Part shown: in pieces, positions 1 through 10,349 of the stretch | Numbering within the stretch: position 1 is the first letter of the stretch | How the letters are laid out: every line of letters starts with the position of its first letter | Assembly (NCBI GenBank): GCA_047605445.1 | Contig: JASGFP010000004.1 | Location: 5,724-69,723 of the forward strand | Length of the DNA: 64,000 nt | DNA from: JAJXWB01 sp047605445 | GTDB taxonomy: Bacteria > Pseudomonadota > Alphaproteobacteria > Rhizobiales > Beijerinckiaceae | Direction of reading: 5' to 3' | Translations under genes and position numbers: made by a program | Notes under the pieces: generated by a model | Seen by the model: the letters and a program-made list of their open reading frames with translations, nothing else | Told to the model about the DNA's origin: nothing | Database searches by the model: none

Positions 1-25
1 CACAGTGATGTGACGCTTCGCACAT
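1..25 (-). CDS. Possible start of a gene running off the left edge
   Basis: An ATG on the minus strand at position 25 opens a frame that stays open to the window edge and reads MCEASHHC. A purine-rich stretch (GAGAGA) lies about 5 bases upstream and could serve as a ribosome-binding site. Only eight residues are visible, so no family can be named. It would be the next gene downstream of the fumarase on the same strand. Confidence 0.25.
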
Positions 26-96
26 GGCAATCTCTCAAAAACAACGGATCGCGCGTCGCGCCGGAAAAAGCCCGGCGCCGCGCGACTGAAATAGGA

Positions 97-125
97 CGCC
101 CGTCCTTGAAATGCGCGGACGGGCG
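97..125 (-). terminator. Hairpin after the fumarase gene
   Basis: Perfect 9-bp inverted repeat CGCCCGTCC / GGACGGGCG (97-105 and 117-125) with an 11-base loop, 33 bases past the fumarase stop codon. On the minus strand it is followed by a weak T-containing tail (TCCTATTTC). A terminator is plausible, but the U-tract is poor. Confidence 0.4.
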
Positions 126-157
126 ATAGCGCTGCCGCGCTCGTCTGATACCAGACG

Positions 158-1774
<1,617 letters not shown>

Positions 1775-1873
1775 GGGCGCGTCCGCCTGTCTGGAAGAAT
1801 TTGGAAGCTTTCTAGGCGCGGCGGCAGGCGAAGGAAAGGGGACTTTTGGACCGCGAGCCTTCAGAGTCTGGCC

Positions 1874-1952
1874 GAAAATTCACCCGGCGGGGAATTTTCA
1901 TGCCAAGCGCCGTCGCTGCGCTCCTGGCAAAGACGGCGCGTCTGGCTTGGGC
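1874..1952. repeat. Structured intergenic element with nested inverted repeats
   Basis: Between the fumarase start and the oxidoreductase stop there is an 8-bp inverted repeat GAAAATTC / GAATTTTC (1874-1881, 1892-1899). A nested pair follows: CCAAGC (1903-1908) with GCTTGG (1945-1950), and GCGCCGTC (1907-1914) with GACGGCGC (1932-1939). It resembles a dispersed palindromic repeat, but no second copy was recognised in this window. Confidence 0.45.
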
Positions 1953-1966
1953 TTGCACTTGAATGT

Positions 1967-1984
1967 GCGCGCCTCAAGGCGCGC
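1967..1984 (-). terminator. Short GC hairpin after the quinone oxidoreductase gene
   Basis: GCGCGCC TCAA GGCGCGC is a perfect 7-bp stem with a 4-base loop, starting 8 bases past the stop codon of the upstream minus-strand gene. There is no T-run, so it may only stabilise the 3' end. Confidence 0.35.
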
Positions 1985-1991
1985 GGTCCAA

Positions 1992-2957
1992 TCACGGATG
2001 CAGGACAAGCCGCCCGATCGCCTTGCGGTCGGCTATGTCGCGCAAGGCTTGGCCCGCCTCCTCCAGCCGATAGGCCTTGCCGACATGCGGGCGCACGACC
2101 TTGGTCAAAGCGTCCATCTCCGGCGTTTCCTTCACGCGCACATCGGGGAAATGCCGGACATATTCGCCGGCGCGGACCCCTATCAGCGTCGCGCATTTGA
2201 TCAGCACGCGATTGGCCGGATAGTTCGGAATGTCGCCGGCAAAGCCGATCAGCAGGATACGCCCGCCGAAGGCCAGCGCCCGCAGCGCGATCTCGGCGGG
2301 CAGGCCGACGGGATCGTAGATGCAATGGACACCCTTGCTGCCGGTCAATTCCTTGGCGGCCTCGTCGATCCGGCGTTCGGAGGAATTGATCGTATGCGCC
2401 GCGCCCGCCGCCGCCGCCGCCGCGCATTTTTCCGCTGTCGAACAGACCGCGATGACTTCCGCGCCGATATGCGCCGCCAGTTGCACCGCCGCCATGCCGA
2501 CGCCGCCGGCAGCGCCCGTGATGAGGACGCGCTCGCCCCTGGAGAGCCGGCCCTGCGTGATCAGCCCGTGATAGGAGGTGACGAGCCCGACCGAATAGGT
2601 TGCAGCTTCGTCGTAGCTGTAATGCGCGGGCGCGGCGACGAGTTCGTTCGGCGCGGCCACCGCCTGTTCGGCGAAGCCGCCGGTCTTGCGGCGCAGGATC
2701 ACGCGGTCGCCGACTTTCACGCGCGCGCCGGGCGCCGTTTCGATCACTTCGCCGGCGGATTCGAAACCGGGCACGAACGGCAGCGGCGGCTTCGTCTGGT
2801 ATTTGCCCGCGACCATCAGCAGGTCGGGAAAATTCACTCCGCACGAATGCAGCCGCACCCGGGCTTGACCTTCCGCGAGCGGCGGCGCTCCGAGTTCCTC
2901 GATGCGCAGGACATCAGGCGGTCCGAGTTCACGACAGACGATGGCGCGGTATTTCAA
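1992..2957 (-). CDS. NADPH:quinone oxidoreductase family (zinc-free MDR)
   Basis: A 321-residue medium-chain dehydrogenase/reductase of the quinone oxidoreductase (QOR) type, expected to use NADPH to reduce quinones or activated alkenes in the cytoplasm. The GroES-like N-terminal domain spans about residues 25-110 and the Rossmann domain about 120-260, with the nucleotide-binding motif GAAGGVG at 148-154. The structural-zinc cysteine cluster of alcohol dehydrogenases is absent, as in QORs. The gene lies downstream of the feruloyl-CoA synthase-like gene on the same strand, separated by a palindromic repeat, so co-transcription is uncertain. The substrate cannot be told from the sequence. Confidence 0.85.
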   Translation of the reverse strand: MKYRAIVCRELGPPDVLRIEELGAPPLAEGQARVRLHSCGVNFPDLLMVAGKYQTKPPLPFVPGFESAGEVIETAPGARVKVGDRVILRRKTGGFAEQAVAAPNELVAAPAHYSYDEAATYSVGLVTSYHGLITQGRLSRGERVLITGAAGGVGMAAVQLAAHIGAEVIAVCSTAEKCAAAAAAGAAHTINSSERRIDEAAKELTGSKGVHCIYDPVGLPAEIALRALAFGGRILLIGFAGDIPNYPANRVLIKCATLIGVRAGEYVRHFPDVRVKETPEMDALTKVVRPHVGKAYRLEEAGQALRDIADRKAIGRLVLHP

Positions 2958-2968
2958 ATCAGCATTCC

Positions 2969-3059
2969 GTCATTGCGAGGAGCGAAGCGACGAAGCAATC
3001 CATCTCCTCATCTGCTTCAAATTCCGGGGATGGATTGCTTCGCTTCGCTCGCAATGACG
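2969..3059. repeat. Palindromic intergenic repeat, family A
   Basis: Large imperfect inverted repeat with arms 2969-3004 and 3030-3059; the outer ends read CGTCATTGCGAGG and CGCAATGACG. It sits between two same-strand genes. A diverged relative lies at 61325-61410. Repeats of this type are dispersed in many alphaproteobacterial chromosomes. Confidence 0.7.
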
Positions 3060-3070
3060 CCCGGAAAGCT

Positions 3071-4945
3071 CTATCGCTCAACGACGATCACATCCTGATC
3101 GGGTTCAGCCGCATACAGCCGTTCGACCAGCGCATTTCTGCGCTCCAGCGCCGCGCGCTGGTTGATGTAGCCCTTGTCGGTCAGTTCGTTGCCGTCGATC
3201 GACGGCGGTTCGGTCATCAGCATCACGCGCGCTATGCGCATCGACGAGCCTTGAGTCTGCGCATTGTGCGCATGCAGGCCCTTGCGCAGATGCTCCTTCA
3301 CGGCGGGATCGTGGACGATCTCGTCCAAAGGCGCATTCACCTTGCCGGCGACGAGGCGGCAGGCCTCGAGGTTCGGCCACGCCAGCAGCGCGATGTACTC
3401 TTTGTCCTGCCCCGCCACCAGCGCGTCCTGCACGATCGGACTCGCCGCGGCTATAGCCGCGACGCGCAGCGATCCTACATGCACGAACGTGCCGGACGTC
3501 AGCTTGAAGTCCTCGACCACGCGCCCGGCGAAGATGAGACCCCTGGTGGGGTCGTTTGCATCCACGAACGTCCCGGCGTCGCCGATCTTGTAATAGCCCT
3601 CCTCGTCGAAGGCCTTTTCCGTCAGGTCGGGCTGGCGGTAATAGCCGGGCGTCACGATCACCGAGCGGATGCGCATTTCGTATTTCGGCCCGGTGGGCAC
3701 CATCTTCAGTTCGACGCCGGGATGCGGCAGGCCGATCAGGCCGACGCGCTCGGTCTCCCAATAGGTGGACGTCGCCGTCGGCGCCGTTTCCGTCGAGCCC
3801 CAGCCTGTGAAGAACACGATGCGATGGCCCGTGTATTTCACCGCAAGCCGCTGCATGCGGATGTAGAGATCGTCCGGCAGCGTCGCGCCGCCGTAGCCGA
3901 GAATGCCGAGATCCTTGAAGAAGGATTTCGCCAGCGAGTCGTCGTTCTCGAGCGCGGTGGCGAGTACGGCGAAACCCGCCGGCACGTTGGTGTAATAGGT
4001 CGGCGAAATCTCCTTCAGATTGCGCAGCGTTTCGTCGAACATGCCGGGCACCGGACGCCCGTCGTCGATATAGAGCGTGCCGCCCTCGGCGAGCAGCGCG
4101 TGAAAACCGGCGTTGCCGCCCATCGTGTGGTTCCACGGCAGCCAGTCGAGCACGACCATGCGCGGATCGCTCTCGCTGCGCTTGCGCGTCATCTTGCCCA
4201 TCACGACATTGGCGCACATCATCGCCTGCGTGTTGATGACGGCCTTGGGCATGCCGGTTGAGCCCGACGTGAACAAGAGCTTGCCGACTGTCTCAGGCCC
4301 AACGGCGGCGATCGCCTTGTCGACGTCGCCGGTGCGTCTGGTCGCGACAAGTTCGCTCCACGCGCGGCTTTCGATTCCCTCCGGCGCGCGCTCGACATGC
4401 ACGACGGTGACGCCCGTCAGGTCCAGCGCCTTCAGCGCCTTTCCGAAGGCGACGCCATCCTGCACCATCACCACGCCGGGCTTGATGAGGTCGAAGATGT
4501 AGCGCAGCTTCGCGTGGTCCTGGCTCATCAGCGAATAGGCGGGCGAGACGGGCGCGGCGGGCACGCCCGCCTGCATTGCGGCCTGCGTCATCAGCGCATG
4601 TTCAATGGAATTGCCCGAAAGGATCGCCACCGGCTGCTCGGGCGTCAGCTTCATGTCGAGCAGCGCCTGCGTGAGCGCGTCGACGTCGCGTTTGGCTTCG
4701 GCGTAAGTCACCTTCTTCCACGCGCGCTCCGGCCCGCGGCGCTGGGCGAGCCAGACGTGGTCGGGCCGTTCCTTGGCCCAGCGCTCGAGATAGACGGGAA
4801 TGCTGCGCTCGTAGGGATCGAGCGGAATGCGCTGACGCAGGATGATCTCGCCATTGGCGCGGCGTTCCGCGTCGATCTCGCGCGGCAGAAATTCGATGTG
4901 CTTGAACGGCGCATTGGGCGCCGTCATCTTCGGATGCTCGTTCAT
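3071..4945 (-). CDS. fcs: Feruloyl-CoA synthase-like acyl-CoA ligase
   Basis: A 624-residue member of the ANL (AMP-forming acyl-CoA synthetase) superfamily that activates a carboxylic acid with ATP and CoA. The phosphate-binding motif LLFTSGSTGMPK is at residues 223-234, followed by the GWGSTETAPT motif and the hinge region around GRVVEDFKLTSGTFV. The sequence around DWLPWNHTMGGN and the ending with ELTDKGYINQRA resemble feruloyl-CoA synthases, which start ferulate and related hydroxycinnamate breakdown. The start at 4945 is preceded by AGGA at suitable spacing; the frame is open much further upstream, but that extension is unlike the family. No feruloyl-CoA hydratase/lyase or vanillin dehydrogenase lies nearby, so the true substrate may be another aromatic acid. 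Confidence 0.8.
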   Translation of the reverse strand: MNEHPKMTAPNAPFKHIEFLPREIDAERRANGEIILRQRIPLDPYERSIPVYLERWAKERPDHVWLAQRRGPERAWKKVTYAEAKRDVDALTQALLDMKLTPEQPVAILSGNSIEHALMTQAAMQAGVPAAPVSPAYSLMSQDHAKLRYIFDLIKPGVVMVQDGVAFGKALKALDLTGVTVVHVERAPEGIESRAWSELVATRRTGDVDKAIAAVGPETVGKLLFTSGSTGMPKAVINTQAMMCANVVMGKMTRKRSESDPRMVVLDWLPWNHTMGGNAGFHALLAEGGTLYIDDGRPVPGMFDETLRNLKEISPTYYTNVPAGFAVLATALENDDSLAKSFFKDLGILGYGGATLPDDLYIRMQRLAVKYTGHRIVFFTGWGSTETAPTATSTYWETERVGLIGLPHPGVELKMVPTGPKYEMRIRSVIVTPGYYRQPDLTEKAFDEEGYYKIGDAGTFVDANDPTRGLIFAGRVVEDFKLTSGTFVHVGSLRVAAIAAASPIVQDALVAGQDKEYIALLAWPNLEACRLVAGKVNAPLDEIVHDPAVKEHLRKGLHAHNAQTQGSSMRIARVMLMTEPPSIDGNELTDKGYINQRAALERRNALVERLYAAEPDQDVIVVER

Positions 4946-5104
4946 CTGGCGTTTCCTGTCCGGGCTTTGCCCTTGATCTGATTTGCCGCGATTTTCAGGC
5001 CGCGCGGGCGCCCCCGTCAAGGCGCGGGCTTGCCGTGCGGCGCCAAGCCGCCCTACCTTGCCGGCAGCGCATGGGTGGCCGCCCGCGATTAAATGGAGGC
5101 GCAG

Positions 5105-6262
5105 ATGGACGTGCTGGAGAAAATCAAGGGTTACGCCGACCGCATGACCGAAATCCGCCGCGACATTCATGCCCATCCCGAGATCGGCTTCGAGGAGGTG
5201 CGCACATCGGGCCTCGTGGCGAAGGAGCTCGAATCCTACGGCGTCGAGGTGCACACCGGCATCGGCAAGACCGGCGTCGTCGGCGTCATCAAGGGCAAGA
5301 ACGGGACCGGCAAGCGCGTCGGCCTGCGCGCCGACATGGACGCGCTGCCGATGGACGAGCAGACCAACCTGCCGTGGAGTTCGAAAAACCTCGGCAAATT
5401 CCACGGCTGCGGCCATGACGGCCACACCACGATGCTGCTCGGCGCCGCGCGCTATCTTGCCGAGACGCGGGATTTTTCAGGCGAGGTGGCGCTGATCTTC
5501 CAGCCGGCCGAAGAGGGCCTCGGCGGCGCGCGCGCGATGATCGCCGACGGCCTGTTCAAGCGCTTTCCCTGCGACGAAGTGTTCGCGCTGCATAATTTCC
5601 CGGGCTCGCCGCTCGGCCAGATTTCCATGCGCACGGGTCCGGCGATGGCGGGCGCCGATTTCTTCGACATCCACATCACCGGCAAGGGCGCGCACGGCGC
5701 CATGCCCGAATATTCCAACGATCCCGTCATGATCGGCGCCGCGCTCGCGCAATCGCTGCAGACCATCGTCAGCCGCAACGCGCCCGCTCTGAAAAGCGCG
5801 GTCGTCTCCATCACCAAGTTCAACGCGGGTTCGGCTTACAATGTCATCCCCGAGACCGCGCATCTGGCCGGCACAATCCGCATTTTCGAGGACGAGATGC
5901 GCGTGCTGGTGAACAAGCGCATGCGCGAAATCTGCGCGGGCTTTGCGGCGGCCTACAACGCCAAGATCGACGTCGAGATCCGCGACATTTTCTCCGTCAT
6001 GCGCAATGCGCCGGACCAGACCGACGCGATGGCCGACGTCGCCACCGAATTGTTCGGCGCGGACAAGGTCGTGACCGACGCCGAGCCGAAGATGGGCTCG
6101 GAGGATTTCGCCGACATGGCGATGGCCGCGCCCGGCTCCTACGTCTGGCTCGGCATGGGGCCCGGCGCCTCGGTGCACAATCCCGCCTACGTCTTCAACG
6201 ACGAAATCCTGCCGATCGGCGCCTCTCTGCTCGCGCGCATTGCAGAGAAGCGGCTGGCGTGA
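5105..6262 (+). CDS. M20 family amidohydrolase (hippurate/N-acyl-amino-acid hydrolase type)
   Basis: A 385-residue metallopeptidase-fold hydrolase expected to cleave amide bonds of N-acyl amino acids such as hippurate. Metal-binding and catalytic signatures are present: DMDALPMDE (76-84), GCGHDGH (101-107), the glutamate pair in QPAEEG (about 134-139), ALHNFPG and the C-terminal MGSEDF. An in-frame ATG exists 12 bases upstream, but TGGAGG (5094-5099) lies 5 bases before the ATG at 5105, which therefore is the better start. It is divergent from the fcs-like gene. Members act on many N-acyl compounds, including auxin conjugates and peptides, so substrate is open. Confidence 0.9.
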   Translation: MDVLEKIKGYADRMTEIRRDIHAHPEIGFEEVRTSGLVAKELESYGVEVHTGIGKTGVVGVIKGKNGTGKRVGLRADMDALPMDEQTNLPWSSKNLGKFHGCGHDGHTTMLLGAARYLAETRDFSGEVALIFQPAEEGLGGARAMIADGLFKRFPCDEVFALHNFPGSPLGQISMRTGPAMAGADFFDIHITGKGAHGAMPEYSNDPVMIGAALAQSLQTIVSRNAPALKSAVVSITKFNAGSAYNVIPETAHLAGTIRIFEDEMRVLVNKRMREICAGFAAAYNAKIDVEIRDIFSVMRNAPDQTDAMADVATELFGADKVVTDAEPKMGSEDFADMAMAAPGSYVWLGMGPGASVHNPAYVFNDEILPIGASLLARIAEKRLA

Positions 6263-6264
6263 AT

Positions 6265-6292
6265 GGACCGCCAGCCTTCAGGCTCGCGGTCC
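6265..6292. terminator. Bidirectional-type hairpin between convergent genes
   Basis: GGACCGC (6265-6271) and AGCCT (6273-6277) pair with AGGCT (6280-6284) and GCGGTCC (6286-6292), a 12-bp stem with one mismatch and a 2-base loop. It lies between the convergent M20 hydrolase and MipA genes. No T-run is seen on either side. Confidence 0.45.
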
Positions 6293-6308
6293 GCCATCCC
6301 GCATTCAT

Positions 6309-7109
6309 CTAGAACCCGGCCCAGTCGAACGAATAGGAGACGATGGCGCCGAGCGTGAACTGGTTCCGCGAGCCGAGCGTATCGACGAGCGGGCTTGCGC
6401 TCGCCGAGCCCATGAGCCGATTGTAGCGGGCGTAGACCGTCGTGGTCCATTGCTTCGACCATTCGTAGGAAACCGCGGCCGCGACGCCCACGGACTTGGC
6501 GCCCCCCTCGGCGCGATAGGCGGGCAGGCGCGGATTCATCAACGCCTCGTAGGCGTTCACGCCGAACAATTTGTCCATGTAGCGCGTGTCGCCGAGCGAC
6601 ATGCGCGGCCCGACCGATACCGTCCACGGTCCGCGGCGCTCGACCCAATCCACCGAGAGATCGACGATATTGCCGTGATGGCCGACGAAACCGTGCCGCG
6701 CCTCGATACGCGCGCGCAGCTTTTCCATCGGCCAGAATTCCGCGAACAGGCCTGCCTCGATCGTCCAGTCGATATCGTGCACGCCGCGCAGGTCCGCGTG
6801 TTCGGCGGAACGGCGCGGGCCCTTCAGCTTGCCGACGACGCCGGCCTTCAGCCAGTTTTCGTCGTAGAGCGCGAAACCGGCGGAATCGTCGGGCGCGGAA
6901 AAGTTGATCGGGCTGCCGGCGCGCCGCACGCTCAGGCCGGGCAGCAGATAAGGGGAGAGGGCGCCCGATCCCTCCCAGGCCGGCGACACGCCGCCATTGG
7001 CCTTGAGTGTGATGGTCCAGCCCTGATTGGCCGGTTCGGCGGCGAATGCGGGAGAAATAGCGGCGAGCGCAAGCGCGGTCGCGCCGGCCAGGGATTTGTA
7101 CGCGGACAT
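6309..7109 (-). CDS. MipA/OmpV family outer-membrane beta-barrel protein
   Basis: A 266-residue protein with a clear Sec signal peptide (residues 1-23, ending in SPAFA-A) and alternating hydrophobic strands. It ends in the pattern FTLGAIVSYSFDWAGF, with a C-terminal Phe typical of outer-membrane beta-barrels. The internal layout (Gly-rich first strands, then short repeated strands with Tyr, Trp and Arg) matches the MipA/OmpV family, linked in E. coli to the murein transglycosylase MltA. The start is the ATG just before the signal peptide; an upstream in-frame extension lacks any resemblance. It lies 94 bases downstream of matB on the same strand. The function here is unknown; a scaffold or small-molecule channel is possible. 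Confidence 0.75.
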   Translation of the reverse strand: MSAYKSLAGATALALAAISPAFAAEPANQGWTITLKANGGVSPAWEGSGALSPYLLPGLSVRRAGSPINFSAPDDSAGFALYDENWLKAGVVGKLKGPRRSAEHADLRGVHDIDWTIEAGLFAEFWPMEKLRARIEARHGFVGHHGNIVDLSVDWVERRGPWTVSVGPRMSLGDTRYMDKLFGVNAYEALMNPRLPAYRAEGGAKSVGVAAAVSYEWSKQWTTTVYARYNRLMGSASASPLVDTLGSRNQFTLGAIVSYSFDWAGF

Positions 7110-7203
7110 TGCAGACTCTCGAACCCGGCCGGGAGCTGCAATCTGCGGTATTAATCCTAACGCCCGGCCAAGGAACGTGGTGAACGATTCCTGAACTCGC
7201 GGC

Positions 7204-8724
7204 TCATCCCGAATAGATCGCCTTGTACGTCTCGCGCAGCACGTTCTTCTGCACCTTGCCCATCGTGTTGCGCGGCAAATCGTCGACGAAGACGATCTTC
7301 TTCGGCTGCTTGAATTTCGCGAGCTTGCCCTCGAGCGCCGACGTGATTTCCTTCTCGGTGATCGTGGCGCCCTTGGCGCGCACCACAACCGCCGTCACGC
7401 CCTCGCCGAAATCGGCGTGGGGCACGCCTATGACGGCGCTCTCGACGACGCCCGGCATGCCGTCGATCTCCGTCTCGATTTCCTTCGGATAGACGTTGAA
7501 GCCGCCGGTGATGACCAGATCCTTGCCGCGCCCGACGATGTGCACGTAGTCGCGCTTGTCGATCATGCCGAGATCGCCGGTGATGAAATAGCCGTCGGAG
7601 CGGAATTCGGCGGCGGTCTTTTCAGGCATCCGCCAATAGCCCTTGAACACGTTCGGCCCCTTCACCTCGATCACGCCGATCTCGCCTTTGGGCAGATGCG
7701 CGCCGGTCTCGGGATCGGCGATGCGCAGCGCGACGCCAGGCAACGGGAAGCCCACGGTGCCCGGCACGCGATCGCCGTCGTAGGGGTTCGACGTGATCAT
7801 GTTGGTTTCGGTCATGCCGTAACGCTCGAGAATCTGCTGTCCCGTGCGCGAAAAGAATTCGCGATGCGTTTCGGCAAGCAGCGGCGCCGAGCCCGAAATG
7901 AAGAGGCGCATGTGCGCGGTCGCGTCCTTCGTCAGGCCTGCGTGCTGCAAGAGGCGCGTGTAGAAGGTCGGTACGCCCATCAGGCTCGTGGCGCGCGGCA
8001 GATAGGACATGACCTGGTCGCCGTCGAATTTCGGCAGAAAGATCATCTTTCCGCCGGCCATCAGCAGGACGTTGATCGCAACGAAAAGCCCATGCGTGTG
8101 ATAGATCGGCAGCGCGTGGATCAGCGTGTCGTCGCTGGTGAAGCGCCAGGCTTCGACGAGCGAACGCGCGTTGGAGGCGAGGTTCTCCTGCGTGATCATC
8201 GCGCCCTTGGAGCGTCCGGTCGTGCCTGACGTGTAGAGGATGCCCGCAAGATCGTCCGGCCCGCGCTCGACATCCGCGAAGGTCGGCGGCATGGACGCCG
8301 CGCAGTCGGCGAGCGACCCCTTGCCATGGGCGTCGAGCGTCTCGACATGCGCGACCTTGGCTGCTTTCGCCGCGCCGGCCAGCGCATCCTTGCGTGCGGG
8401 ATCGCAGACGAAGACGGTCGGCTCGGCGTCGGTCAAAAAATATTCGATCTCGGCCGGGGTATACGCGGTGTTGAGCGGCAGGAAGGCCGCGCCTGCGCGC
8501 GCACAGCCGAGATAGAGCAGCACGGCGGCAAGCGATTTTTCCACCTGCACGGCCACGCGGTCGCCGGGTTTCACGCCGAGCGAAACCAGAGCGCCCGCCA
8601 TGCGCGCGGCGCCGGCGTCGACGTCGGCGTAGCTGTGCAGCGCGCCGTCCTGCGTCTCGAAGGCTATGCGGCTGCGATCGGTCGGAAATCGCGACGAGAG
8701 TTCGGCGTAGAGATGCGCGGGCAT
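7204..8724 (-). CDS. matB: Malonyl-CoA synthetase (malonate-CoA ligase)
   Basis: A 506-residue ANL-superfamily ligase that makes malonyl-CoA from malonate, ATP and CoA. The P-loop-like motif ILYTSGTTGRSKG is at about residues 162-174. Later come the adenylate motif QILERYGMTETNM, the hinge region around GYFITGDLGMID, and the C-terminal LPRNTMGKVQK containing the catalytic lysine. Overall sequence and length fit MatB of rhizobia rather than acetyl-CoA synthetase. It follows the malonyl-CoA decarboxylase gene on the same strand, so the pair forms a malonate-to-acetyl-CoA module. A palindromic repeat lies between the two genes. No malonate transporter (MatC) or MatR regulator is seen in the window. 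Confidence 0.9.
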   Translation of the reverse strand: MPAHLYAELSSRFPTDRSRIAFETQDGALHSYADVDAGAARMAGALVSLGVKPGDRVAVQVEKSLAAVLLYLGCARAGAAFLPLNTAYTPAEIEYFLTDAEPTVFVCDPARKDALAGAAKAAKVAHVETLDAHGKGSLADCAASMPPTFADVERGPDDLAGILYTSGTTGRSKGAMITQENLASNARSLVEAWRFTSDDTLIHALPIYHTHGLFVAINVLLMAGGKMIFLPKFDGDQVMSYLPRATSLMGVPTFYTRLLQHAGLTKDATAHMRLFISGSAPLLAETHREFFSRTGQQILERYGMTETNMITSNPYDGDRVPGTVGFPLPGVALRIADPETGAHLPKGEIGVIEVKGPNVFKGYWRMPEKTAAEFRSDGYFITGDLGMIDKRDYVHIVGRGKDLVITGGFNVYPKEIETEIDGMPGVVESAVIGVPHADFGEGVTAVVVRAKGATITEKEITSALEGKLAKFKQPKKIVFVDDLPRNTMGKVQKNVLRETYKAIYSG

Positions 8725-8791
8725 GGAGCGTGGACCTTCCCTGAGATTTTGCTCAGGGTTTACCGTAGGACGGGGGCGAAGGAAAATGCGT

Positions 8792-8885
8792 CTGTCGTCC
8801 CGGCCGCAGCCCAGCGGAGAGCCGGGATCCAGAGCCGCAGCGTCCCGCGTTGCTTCCCGGATCGGCCTGCGGCCGTTTGGGAGGA
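8792..8885. repeat. Palindromic intergenic repeat, family B (inverted copy)
   Basis: Element of about 94 bases containing GCCGGGATCCAGA and CGGCCTGCGGCCG. It is the reverse-complement arrangement of the element at 12514-12607, with several differences. It lies between the malonyl-CoA decarboxylase and synthetase genes. Confidence 0.65.
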
Positions 8886-8896
8886 CGCAATCGACG

Positions 8897-10264
8897 CTAA
8901 CCCTGCGCGAAGCTCGGCGCGGGAATGCCGAAAATCTGGCGCTCGCCCTTCAGCATCCGTTTCACGGCGTTCGACGCGATCACCTCGCCCTGATTGGCGA
9001 AGGCCTCGTGATTCTTCTCGATCTCGTCGAGATCGTAGAGGTAATTGACCATCACGCCGCCGGATTCCTTCAGGCCCTTGCGCGAGAGATCGCCCATCCA
9101 GTTGATACGCTCCAGCCGCGCGCCATTGCCGAGGTGGAATCGCGCGACGGGATCGACGACGCGTCCGTTCGGCAGGCGCGCTTTCAGGAAATAATGCGCC
9201 GCAAGCGGCTCGACGATCTTGCGCAGCCGCTCCGCCTTTTCGGGATCGCTCGTCCATTCGGGTGCGTCGATCTCGGCCAGCAGCGTGCGCGCGTCGTCGT
9301 CGATCGGCGCGTCCTCGGCCTTGGCGAGCCAGGCGCGGAAGCCGGGAACAGGCGACAGTGTGACGAAGGTTTCGACGCGCGGCAGTTCGCGGCGCAATTC
9401 CTCGACAACCTGCTTGATGAGGAAATTGCCGAAAGTGACGCCGGCAAGCCCCTTCTGGCAGTTGGAGATCGAATAGAACACGGCCGTGCGCGCGCGCTCT
9501 GGCGCCACCGCTGCGCGGTCGTGCGCGAGCAGCGGCGCGATGGCTCCGGGAATTTGCTCGACAAGCGCCACTTCCACGAAAATCAGCGGTTCGTCGATCA
9601 GCGCGGGATGGAAGAAGGCGTAGCAGCGCCGGTCGGGCGGGTCGATGCGGCGGCGCAGATCGTTCCAGTCGTGGATTTCATGCACCGCCTCGTAGCGGAT
9701 GATGCGCTCGAGCACGCTCGCCGGCGTCGACCAGTCGATGCGGCGCAGCACGAGAAAGCCGCGATTGAACCATGAGGCGAAGAGATGCGTGAAATCCTTG
9801 TCGATCGGCGCCAGCGCCTTGTCGGCGCGCATTTCGACGAGAAGATCGGAGCGCATGTCGACCAGCGCCGCCGTGCCGCCGGGCGCGCGGTTGAGGCGGC
9901 GGAACAGTTCGAGCCGGCTGGGCTCGGATGCGTAATGCAGGTCGGCCGCCGTGCGATCGTTGGCGTCGGCCTTCCATTTTTCGATCGCTTTGGCGAGCCG
10001 CTCGTGGTCCGGCCCGAAGGCATCCGCGAGCGCAACGAAAAACCCGCGCCGCGCATCGGCGTCGAGCGTCCTGTAGCGGTCGAGCACTTCCGCAGCTATG
10101 GCGACGCCCGTCGCCTCGCCGCGACCGGTCAGCAGGGCGCGGCACATGTCGATCAGGCTGCCGGCCTGGCCGGCGGCGTCGGCCGGCCATGTTTTCAGGC
10201 GCAGCAGCGTGCGCCCGCGCTCGGCGATGGAGGAGACAAGATCGGAGAAGAAGGCGTTGGGCAT
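8897..10264 (-). CDS. matA: Malonyl-CoA decarboxylase
   Basis: A 455-residue enzyme that decarboxylates malonyl-CoA to acetyl-CoA in the cytoplasm. The N-terminal helical domain (about 1-150) and C-terminal GNAT-like catalytic domain are recognisable. Conserved stretches include SNCQKGLAGVTFGNFLIKQV, TLSPVPGFRAWL and VARFHLGNGARLERINWMGD, whose Ser and His are the usual catalytic type. The frame extends 51 bases further upstream, but the ATG at 10264 begins the family-like N-terminus. There is no ribosome-binding sequence; instead a perfect TATAAT lies 6 bases before the ATG, suggesting a leaderless transcript. It is followed by matB and preceded by phaZ on the same strand. Confidence 0.9.
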   Translation of the reverse strand: MPNAFFSDLVSSIAERGRTLLRLKTWPADAAGQAGSLIDMCRALLTGRGEATGVAIAAEVLDRYRTLDADARRGFFVALADAFGPDHERLAKAIEKWKADANDRTAADLHYASEPSRLELFRRLNRAPGGTAALVDMRSDLLVEMRADKALAPIDKDFTHLFASWFNRGFLVLRRIDWSTPASVLERIIRYEAVHEIHDWNDLRRRIDPPDRRCYAFFHPALIDEPLIFVEVALVEQIPGAIAPLLAHDRAAVAPERARTAVFYSISNCQKGLAGVTFGNFLIKQVVEELRRELPRVETFVTLSPVPGFRAWLAKAEDAPIDDDARTLLAEIDAPEWTSDPEKAERLRKIVEPLAAHYFLKARLPNGRVVDPVARFHLGNGARLERINWMGDLSRKGLKESGGVMVNYLYDLDEIEKNHEAFANQGEVIASNAVKRMLKGERQIFGIPAPSFAQG

Positions 10265-10270
10265 GGCGCT

Positions 10271-10276
10271 ATTATA
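10271..10276 (-). promoter_or_regulatory. Perfect -10 hexamer next to the matA start codon
   Basis: TATAAT on the minus strand ends 6 bases before the ATG at 10264, so transcription would begin at or beside the start codon. The -35 region is poor. A small hairpin (GCGGC AAT GCCGC) lies just upstream. Confidence 0.4.
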
Positions 10277-10349
10277 CCGACGATTGCGGCAATGCCGCGA
10301 ACATCGAAAGAGCAATATGTCTTCGCCGCGCCGGCCCGTCAGGCGTCGG

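Noticed and set aside
3071..5425. A longer feruloyl-CoA synthase with about 160 extra N-terminal residues
   Set aside because: The extra part overlaps the divergent M20 hydrolase gene and does not resemble the family. AGGA before the ATG at 4945 supports the shorter form.
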